Positions 7,501 to 13,113 of a stretch of DNA of 13,113 nt are shown in pieces. The translations under genes and the position numbers were made by a program. The notes beneath the pieces are model-generated. The model saw only the letters and a program-made list of their open reading frames with translations, ran no database searches and was not told the origin of the DNA. The stretch spans positions 15,943 to 29,055 of the forward strand of contig PKWC01000033.1 of NCBI GenBank assembly GCA_003131925.1. Direction: 5' to 3'. Positions within the stretch are counted from its first letter, which is position 1, and each line of letters opens with the position of its first letter. This DNA is from Alphaproteobacteria bacterium (GTDB taxonomy: Bacteria > Pseudomonadota > Alphaproteobacteria > Micropepsales > Micropepsaceae).

Positions 7501-9715
7501 GCTCAAGGCGGCAGGAGAGTCGGAACAGTTCCTGCCAGCTTTGTTTTGTTCGCCAACCATGGAGCTTGGCGTCGACATTTCCGCGCTGAACGCCGTCTAT
7601 CTGAGAAACGTACCCCCGACGCCGGCGAATTACGCGCAACGCGCCGGCCGCGCCGGTCGCTCCGGGCAGGCAGCCGTGATCGTAACCTATTGCGCTGCGC
7701 AATCGCCGCACGACCAGTACTTCTTCGAGCGGCGGAACGACATGGTCGCTGGCGTCGTTCGGCCTCCCGCGCTCGACATCACCAACGAAGAGCTCGTGCG
7801 CTCACACCTACATGCCGTCTGGCTTGCGGAGGCGAAGCTCGCTCTGTCTCCGGACATTCCGGAAATCCTCGATCTAACTCAGACCGGCTATCCTCTCAAA
7901 CAAGAGATCCACGATGTAATCGACCGACCTGAGTTGGCCATAGCAGCGCGCCCCACAATGAAGCGCGTGCTCGATCAGGTGCTCGCCTCGGTAGATGGCC
8001 GGAAACCAGTCTGGATGAGCGAGCCTGACGACTTCGTCACTGCGGTCGCCCAGCGCGCACCGCTGGAGTTCGACCGTGCCTTTGATCGATGGCGTGAACT
8101 CTACAACTCAGCTCGAACCCAGCTTATGGAAGCCAATGCCCGATCCGAGATTACAGGACTTTCTGGTGCGGATCGCCGTCGGATCAAGGCGGCGCAGATG
8201 CAGGCGAGCGACCAGATCAGCATTCTGGAACAGGGCAAGGCGACAAACGGCTCAGACTTCTATTCCTACCGCTACCTGGCAACGGAAGGATTCCTGCCCG
8301 GGTATAATTTCCCTCGGCTGCCGCTCTATGCCTTTATCCCCGGAGAGGGAAAGACCGGCTCCTTCCTCCAGCGCGCCCGCTTCCTGGCGATCTCGGAATT
8401 CGGGCCGCGTAGTCTGATCTATCACGAAGGCCGGGCGTACCGGGTCATGAAGGCGAAGCTTCCGCCGGAAGTCCGTACGGGAGATGGCGCCGAGCTCGCC
8501 ACGAGAGATATTTTCATCTGCTCGAACTGTGGCGCCTGTCACGACGGCGAGGTCGAACGCTGCCACGCTTGCAACACACCGATGGCAGGCGAGGTGCCGG
8601 TGCAAAGGACGCTGAGGATCGACAATGTTGAGGCCGCGCCGGTAGAGCGCATCACGGCAAATGACGAAGAGCGGGTCCGGCAGGGCTTTGATATTCAGAC
8701 CGTTTTTTCCTGGCCGAAGCGAGACGGCCGGATTCAGATCATTGAGGCCGACTTCCGTTGCGACGACGCCTCGATCCTCAAGCTGCAATATGCCAACAGC
8801 GCCGAGATCAGTCGGATCAACAAAGGGCTCAAACGGCGCGCCAATCAGACCGTCTTCGGTTTCTATATCGATCCGCGTAGCGGTTACTGGGCGAAATCGA
8901 ACGACGAAGATCCTGATGTCGATGTGCCGCCTGATGTCGTTAGACCGGTGCGGATCGTCCCCATCGTCCGCGATCACAAGAATGCGCTTCTCTTCCGTTT
9001 CAGCGACCCCTTGGCCTATGCGCCGGAGACGATCGCGACGGTGCAGCATGCTATCATGCGGGGGATTGAGGTCGTCTTCCAATTAGAAGAGGGCGAGATT
9101 CTCGGCGAACCGCTGCCCGCTCGCGACAATCGGCGCGCCGTCCTTGCCTACGAAGCCACGGAGGGCGGGGCGGGGGTGCTAAGCCGGCTGGTCGAGGACC
9201 CGCAGGCCCTTGGCAAAATCGCCAGGGAAGCGCTGCGGCTCATGCACTTCGAAAACGTCGACGAAGCGATCGCAAAGGGCGATTCCACATTGCTTCATAG
9301 TCACGACGGGGAGGCCTGCGTCCGCGGCTGCTATCGCTGCCTGCTGTCCTACTTCAATCAGCCCGATCACGAATTGATCGATCGGACAAGCGATGAAGCG
9401 AAACAGATGCTCATTGATCTGGCGCGTGGGCAGGTGGTGGTCGCTGTGGCGCCAGACGTGGCGTCAGAAGGCGGTTCTTGGGCGAGCGCCTTCAAGGTTG
9501 CGGGGGTACCGGCACCCGATGCCTCCACAGCCAGCTTCTCCGGTCAGGAGATGATTTTCGCCTGGCGCAGCCACTTTGTCGCCGCCAGCGTCGCGCCCAT
9601 CGGCAAGGCGGCGCGAGAGGAGGCGGAAGCTAAAGGCTGGACGCTGTTCGAGTTGCCAGAAGTTGCCGCGGGCGTCCCCGATGCGCTGGTGTCGATGTTT
9701 GGGGAAAAGGCTTGA
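4541..9715 (+). CDS. Giant DEAD-like helicase with C-terminal DUF1998 region (DrmA-DrmB-like or DruE-like)
   Basis: This 1724-aa superfamily 2 helicase is of the YprA/MrfA/Hrq1 type. Visible motifs are TTGTGSGKS (106-114), YPMNALANSQ (near 143), DELH (230-233, a variant DEAH box), GTSATM (264-269), FTDNRQDAALQAGHFND (from 628), ELGVDIS (from 1008) and QRAGRAGR (1033-1040). About 350 residues separate GTSATM from FTDNRQD, with cysteine pairs at 459/462 and 571-574 that may bind zinc. The C-terminal third has CSNCGAC...CHAC (1327-1344), EGGAG (1541-1545) and CVRGCYRC (1593-1600), typical of DUF1998. Such helicases move along DNA in DISARM (DrmA with separate DrmB) and Druantia (DruE); here both parts are in one chain. 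I chose ATG 4541 because it forms an ATGA overlap with the upstream stop and has GGGGG eight bases before it; an ATG at 4520 would add seven residues. Its sequence is visibly less GC-rich than parB and ardC, suggesting separate acquisition. Confidence 0.9.
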   Translation: MKAFEFDHRLIDSYARFSRSFSTIRSDDLKSEIDRQYDAGRFWPDALLSLNPRYLQGATVDDLVDSGDLDEATGHIFRFGATPIRFHRHQAQSIAKARTGQSYVVTTGTGSGKSLCFFVPIVDAIVRARKAGRARKTSAIIVYPMNALANSQMNEIDKFISQSGLPSDLKPIVRRYTGQESQEERRRIADDPPDILLTNFMMAELLLTRQDSLDTKVIENATGLNFIVLDELHTYRGRQGADVAILVRRLRNRCTPDKAPICIGTSATMASEGSETSRAQAVADVASRLFGTFIGPESVIDESLQRATDDLLKLEDVRPKLAPILTSVLPDVLTDEVLTKHPLAVWTELAIGLDDKQELKRKKPIPFQDAAELLSKDSGVEIETCRSALESFLTRISLPETERGGLGTGAFLAFKLHQFVSGAGETFTTLTEKPRNVLFEGQLEDPDAPGHRLYPTRFCRECGHEVHVVSKSDDVGGVRFIPRNIDDAPLDDQEGDTAGYLTPTGGDDPDYAFTGDIETYPEDWREERNGVERLRANRKRRAPQMIKVAPDGRPDSSGRSFWFIPGKFGFCPCCLDQPHPSMRERTKLAGLSGEGRSSATTLLVSTALEWMNWRNSGVPKEKRKLLGFTDNRQDAALQAGHFNDYLFVSLLRGAILRAVLDAGDDGMAEDEFGLRVVKALGFTAANKDARIHWMLDPESGAVVREDAQRSLAKVLAHRVWTDLRRGWRYTNPSLSVLKLIDVAFIGLDEIAADTERMAAILPDLGKLDAPARKAMLKLLLGAMLDGLAVGTEALDLTELDSVAQKSRNLLRSPWAIDSKETPRSRTAMFLQAPGKDRVGLREEQTIIRAGHNSRIGRLINRKSVIGTKLGKSDYLSVMTALMELLSQEGVVSRVDIEADQQGWRLSPSAVRIVPGEAVRKKTAQGNLYFHDLYNEIAEDLKAGRSSFWGLEGREHTAQVSQRQREWREWRFRFEKEDQENLTRNAAELKAAGESEQFLPALFCSPTMELGVDISALNAVYLRNVPPTPANYAQRAGRAGRSGQAAVIVTYCAAQSPHDQYFFERRNDMVAGVVRPPALDITNEELVRSHLHAVWLAEAKLALSPDIPEILDLTQTGYPLKQEIHDVIDRPELAIAARPTMKRVLDQVLASVDGRKPVWMSEPDDFVTAVAQRAPLEFDRAFDRWRELYNSARTQLMEANARSEITGLSGADRRRIKAAQMQASDQISILEQGKATNGSDFYSYRYLATEGFLPGYNFPRLPLYAFIPGEGKTGSFLQRARFLAISEFGPRSLIYHEGRAYRVMKAKLPPEVRTGDGAELATRDIFICSNCGACHDGEVERCHACNTPMAGEVPVQRTLRIDNVEAAPVERITANDEERVRQGFDIQTVFSWPKRDGRIQIIEADFRCDDASILKLQYANSAEISRINKGLKRRANQTVFGFYIDPRSGYWAKSNDEDPDVDVPPDVVRPVRIVPIVRDHKNALLFRFSDPLAYAPETIATVQHAIMRGIEVVFQLEEGEILGEPLPARDNRRAVLAYEATEGGAGVLSRLVEDPQALGKIAREALRLMHFENVDEAIAKGDSTLLHSHDGEACVRGCYRCLLSYFNQPDHELIDRTSDEAKQMLIDLARGQVVVAVAPDVASEGGSWASAFKVAGVPAPDASTASFSGQEMIFAWRSHFVAASVAPIGKAAREEAEAKGWTLFELPEVAAGVPDALVSMFGEKA

Positions 9716-12480
9716 TGACGATGAGTTTTGCCCCCGGAGATCTGGTTCGCGCCCGTGGGCGCGAATGGGTCGCGCTGCCGTCCCTACAGGACGGCATTTT
9801 GGCTCTCCGACCACTCTCGGGCGGCGAGAACGACACGGTTGTCCTCGACCCGGCGCTTGAACTTCTGCCGGTTGAGCCGGCCCGCTTTGACCTGCCTGCC
9901 GACGCGACCGCAACCGTTCAGGCGAAGGCGGCGTTGCTCGCCGATGCGATGCGCCTGACCCTACGCCGGGGCGCCGGCCCCTTCCGCTCGGCCGCGCAAC
10001 TCGCCTTCGAGCCACGAACCTACCAGCTCGTACCCTTGCTGATGGCCCTTCGCTTGCCCATACCGCGCCTGTTGATCGCCGATGACGTCGGTATCGGCAA
10101 GACGATCGAAGCAGGCTTGATCCTGCGCGAACTCATGGACCGGGGTGAGGTGGATGCGTTCTCGGTGCTCTGCCCGCCGCATCTCGTCGAACAATGGGTT
10201 GGAGAGCTGAAGGATCGATTTGGGATAGAAGCCGTCGCGGTCACCTCCGGCACCGCAAGTCGGCTGGAGCGTGGCCTGCCACTCACACAAAGCTTGTTCG
10301 ATGCCTATCCCTTCACTGTTGTCAGCCTCGACTACATCAAGGCCGAGAAACGCCGGGAAGGCTTCGCACGCACTTGCCCGGATTTCGTGATCGTCGATGA
10401 AGCTCATGCATGCGTTGGCACCCACAAGGGTCGGCAACAGCGGTTCGAGCTTCTGTCCGGGCTGGCTCTGAATCCGGACCGCCGGATGATCCTTCTCACG
10501 GCAACCCCGCATTCCGGGGACGAGGAAGCCTTCTCCCGCCTTCTCTCTCTGATCGAGCCATCATTCGCCGCGGCCAATTTCGATGACGCACGATATCGGG
10601 AACGTCTGGCGCGGCACTACGTGCAGCGCCGCCGGATTGATCTCACCTCAGGAGATTGGGACGAAGATCGCGCCTTCCCGAAGCACGATACGACGGAGTT
10701 TCCTTATCGCCTTTCGAAGGCGCATCTTGAATTCCAGGAGGCGGCGCTGGATTACTGCCTCGGGATCGTCTCCCGAGCGGGATCCGGGCAAAGGGAGCGA
10801 CGCTTGGCGTTCTGGGGAACGCTGGCGCTGATGCGTTGTGTCGGCTCTTCACCGGCCGCGGCTTTGAGCGCTCTGAGGAACCGGATTGCAAACGAAAGCG
10901 ATCGACTTGAACCGCAAATTTATGACGAGGACGGAGACGACGAGGACGCGGTAGATCTCGAGCCAGGCATGGCCTTTGAGATCGATCCCGAACTCCGTTC
11001 GCTGGTGACGCGCGCCGAGAAACTGGCCGACGAAGCTGATCCAAAGCTAACCGCTCTGGTGGACACCCTGACGCCTCTTATAAAGAAAGGCGCAAATCCG
11101 GTTGTGTTCTGTCGCTATCTGGCAACGGCCGAGCATGTCCGAAACGGGCTGCGCAAGGCATTTCCGAAGCTGATGATCGAAGCCGTCACGGGTGTTCTCA
11201 CGCCCGATGAGCGGCGTGATCGCGTGGCCGATATGGCTCCCGCTGACGATGAAAAGCAGGTCCCGCGCATCCTCGTTGCTACCGACTGCCTTTCGGAAGG
11301 GATCAACCTTCAGCAGCTCTTCGATACAGTGGTCCACTACGATCTGTCTTGGAACCCGACCCGGCACCAGCAGCGCGAGGGACGGGTCGATCGGTTCGGC
11401 CAACCCGCGGAGCTGGTCCGGTCGATCATGATGTTCTCGCCTGACAGCGCGATCGACGGCGCTGTGCTCGACGTCATCCTCCGTAAGGCGAACAAGATCC
11501 GCAAAACGACCGGTGTGACCGTTCCGCTGCCGGACGAGCGTGGTCCGGTCACGGACGCGCTGATGGCGTCGATGATGCTTCGGCGTGGAACGCACCAGCA
11601 GCTTTCACTCGATCTTCGGCTCGACGATGGGACGCGGGCGATGGAGGCGAGTTGGCGGGACGCAGAGGAGAACGAAAAGAAGTCCCGCGCGCGGTTTGCG
11701 CAAAATGCCATGAGACCGCAGGAGATCGCTCCTGAGTGGCAAAAGGTGCGGACGCTGCTCGGGTCTCCGGCAGATGCGAGGCAGTTCGTTGAACGGGCGA
11801 TGGCGCGTTTCGGGGTGCCGCTCGAAGCGCGGAAGACCGTTCTTCTTGCCCACGTCGATGCGCTTGAAGCTGGCCTGCGCGGGCGTTTGGCCGAACATGC
11901 GTTGAACGGATCGGTACGGCTCGCAACAGCCGAGCCGGCGCCGTCAGGCACGGCGCTGCTGACTCGGACGCACCCCCTGACAGCCACACTTGCCGAAGCG
12001 CTGGTCGAGGCGTCGCTTGACCCGGAGGCGCTTGCAGGACTCGGCATTGGTCGAGTGGGCGCCTGGCCGACGGTGGCGGTGCGGCAAGTGACTCGTGTTG
12101 CGTTGCTCCGCATCCGGTTCAAGCTGACCGTCCATGCACGCAAGGAACGCTTGCTGCTGGCGGAGGAAGCCGCCCTCGTCGCGATCCAGGGCGGCCAGGT
12201 CGTCGCGGCCGGCGAAGCCGCCCGAGAGTTGCTGAACGCGCCCGCCACGGCTGATTTGGCGCCCGCTGCGCGCGACAGGTTCATCGTGGGGGCGAAGGAG
12301 GAATTGCCCAGCTTGCTCAAGGGACCGATCGCCGACTTCGTACACTCGCGCGCGGAAGAACTTATGGCGGACCATGGGAGGCTCCGCGCCGCATCCGGCA
12401 CCGCATCGCGCGTCACGGTGGAAGCGGTTCTGCCACCGGACGTCATTGGCCTGTTCGCGCTGATGCCGGGTGAGGTCTGA
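9715..12480 (+). CDS. SNF2/RapA-type helicase, DrmD-like
   Basis: This 921-aa SNF2-family ATPase starts with a probable SH3-like segment (PGDLVRARGREWVAL), as in RapA-type proteins. Next come Walker A DVGIGKT (124-130), IVDEAH (226-231) and LTATPHSG (261-268). The C-terminal helicase lobe has TDCLSEGINLQ (523-533) and QQREGRVDRFGQ (552-563). An acidic stretch (YDEDGDDED, 403-411) separates the lobes, and an unassigned C-terminal region of about 350 residues follows. Such enzymes translocate on duplex DNA; in class 1 DISARM the homologous part is DrmD. The ATG at 9715 shares a base with the TGA of the helicase gene (TGATG) and follows AAGG by four bases. Starts at TTG 9712 or ATG 9721 are possible. 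Conserved motifs look intact. The functional link to DISARM rests on gene context; a generic SNF2 remodeller is the alternative. Confidence 0.88.
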   Translation: MTMSFAPGDLVRARGREWVALPSLQDGILALRPLSGGENDTVVLDPALELLPVEPARFDLPADATATVQAKAALLADAMRLTLRRGAGPFRSAAQLAFEPRTYQLVPLLMALRLPIPRLLIADDVGIGKTIEAGLILRELMDRGEVDAFSVLCPPHLVEQWVGELKDRFGIEAVAVTSGTASRLERGLPLTQSLFDAYPFTVVSLDYIKAEKRREGFARTCPDFVIVDEAHACVGTHKGRQQRFELLSGLALNPDRRMILLTATPHSGDEEAFSRLLSLIEPSFAAANFDDARYRERLARHYVQRRRIDLTSGDWDEDRAFPKHDTTEFPYRLSKAHLEFQEAALDYCLGIVSRAGSGQRERRLAFWGTLALMRCVGSSPAAALSALRNRIANESDRLEPQIYDEDGDDEDAVDLEPGMAFEIDPELRSLVTRAEKLADEADPKLTALVDTLTPLIKKGANPVVFCRYLATAEHVRNGLRKAFPKLMIEAVTGVLTPDERRDRVADMAPADDEKQVPRILVATDCLSEGINLQQLFDTVVHYDLSWNPTRHQQREGRVDRFGQPAELVRSIMMFSPDSAIDGAVLDVILRKANKIRKTTGVTVPLPDERGPVTDALMASMMLRRGTHQQLSLDLRLDDGTRAMEASWRDAEENEKKSRARFAQNAMRPQEIAPEWQKVRTLLGSPADARQFVERAMARFGVPLEARKTVLLAHVDALEAGLRGRLAEHALNGSVRLATAEPAPSGTALLTRTHPLTATLAEALVEASLDPEALAGLGIGRVGAWPTVAVRQVTRVALLRIRFKLTVHARKERLLLAEEAALVAIQGGQVVAAGEAARELLNAPATADLAPAARDRFIVGAKEELPSLLKGPIADFVHSRAEELMADHGRLRAASGTASRVTVEAVLPPDVIGLFALMPGEV

Positions 12481-12483
12481 GCC

Positions 12484-13113
12484 ATGGCGCGCAAACCAAT
12501 CACCGATATGTCCGCCTGGCCCTCGCTCACCCTTGAGGGCAACCTTATAGCTCCCGCCATGGTCGCCAGTATCGACCGCAGGCAAGCCCCTGAACAGACC
12601 GAAGAGCACTACCGCGTCCGTAAGGGGCTGACGATTCGCGAGGAGATCTCGACCGCGTTCCGGGTGGGTCAGTCTCATTACGATGCCTTTGCAAAGCTGC
12701 AGAACCCGTCGGTCGAGGCGACGCGACGGTTCGTGCGCGGATTCCTCGCCGAAACATTCGGCTTCGATGATCTAGCGTCGGCCGACGGCATGATCTCCTT
12801 CCTTGCTGGTGGCCGCGTTCCCATCGTCGTCGTCCCGCCTTCCGACGAAAAGCTTGATCGGCGTAGCCCGACACTTTCGATCGACCGCTCGCGGTCACCC
12901 GCCCTCGCGTTGCAGGATTATCTCAACGACAGCGAACAGGCCCTTTGGGGCCTGGTCACGAACGGAAGCGTGATCCGGCTGATGCGCGACAATGCCTCGC
13001 TGACACGCCCGGCTTATGTCGAAGCCGACCTGGCACAAATTTTCACCAATGAGGACGCAGCTTCCTTTGCCGTTCTTTGGTCACTCATCCACCGCACGCG
13101 GTTCGGCGCCGCC
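12484..13113 (+). CDS. N-terminal part of an Eco57I/type IIG-like adenine methyltransferase, DrmMI-like (3' end missing)
   Basis: The frame opens with ATG three bases after the SNF2 gene's stop, preceded by GAGG with an eight-base gap, and stays open for 210 codons to the window edge. The visible part contains GLVTNGSVIRLMRDN (156-170) followed by SLTRPAYVEADL (172-183) and a leucine/tryptophan-rich segment. This is a pattern I associate with the region before the methyltransferase domain of large Eco57I-like type IIG and DISARM DrmMI proteins. The catalytic NPPY motif and SAM-binding motif would lie downstream and cannot be seen. Given its place after the two helicases, a host-DNA adenine methylase marking self is the likely role. 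A methylase fused to a nuclease (type IIG) or a PglX-like protein remains possible. Very probably part of the same operon. Confidence 0.7.
   Translation, partial: MARKPITDMSAWPSLTLEGNLIAPAMVASIDRRQAPEQTEEHYRVRKGLTIREEISTAFRVGQSHYDAFAKLQNPSVEATRRFVRGFLAETFGFDDLASADGMISFLAGGRVPIVVVPPSDEKLDRRSPTLSIDRSRSPALALQDYLNDSEQALWGLVTNGSVIRLMRDNASLTRPAYVEADLAQIFTNEDAASFAVLWSLIHRTRFGAA

Noticed and set aside
8252..9082. 276-aa open frame on the minus strand
   Set aside because: It is antisense to the C-terminal part of the large helicase, where conserved cysteine motifs prove the plus-strand reading.
11337..12560. 407-aa open frame on the minus strand
   Set aside because: It runs antisense to the SNF2 gene and crosses into the next gene. 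Its product is Ser/Arg/Ala-rich low-complexity, typical of a shadow frame.

Overview
The window looks like a piece of a mobile or accessory region from a GC-rich alphaproteobacterium (Rhizobiales/Sphingomonadales type). This is inferred from the high GC, the codon use, and a large plasmid-style ParB-like protein next to an ArdC-like antirestriction protein, a pairing usual on alphaproteobacterial plasmids and integrative conjugative elements. No rRNA, tRNA, IS element, integrase, CRISPR array or attachment site was found. Both ends cut through genes.

Left part (1-3053), minus strand: the gene for a ParB/RepB/Spo0J-family protein runs off the left edge (1-1853). Upstream of it lies an ArdC-like antirestriction gene (2106-3053). 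Each gene has its own leader of about 250 bases. Both leaders carry the same two-stem RNA-like element just ahead of the ribosome binding site, at 1865-1913 and 3063-3110. Stem sequences differ between copies, but pairing is kept. Farther upstream of ardC, three strong inverted repeats follow one another within about 70 bases.

Right part (3260-13113), plus strand: a sigma70-like promoter, overlapped by one copy of an 11/13-identical direct repeat, leads into four tightly packed genes. They are an AAA ATPase with a DUF4143-type C-terminus (3315-4544), a giant DEAD-like helicase ending in a Zn-cysteine DUF1998/MrfA-Hrq1 C-terminal region (4541-9715), a SNF2/RapA-type helicase (9715-12480), and the N-terminal third or less of what looks like an Eco57I/type IIG-like adenine methyltransferase (12484 to the right edge). 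The first three genes overlap by 4 bases (ATGA) or 3 bases (a TGA and an ATG sharing bases), and the fourth starts 3 bases after the third, so this is one operon, probably translationally coupled.

Interpretation: DUF1998 helicase, SNF2 helicase and adenine methylase are the core parts of class 1 DISARM phage defence (DrmA/DrmB, DrmD, DrmMI). Here the DrmA-like and DrmB-like parts appear to be one polypeptide, as in the Druantia DruE helicase. The gene order differs from canonical DISARM, and a DUF4143 ATPase leads the operon. The best description is a DISARM-like, possibly variant, defence operon placed back to back with an antirestriction gene on a mobile element. Membership in a named system is inference, because the end of the methylase gene and anything beyond it lie outside the window.
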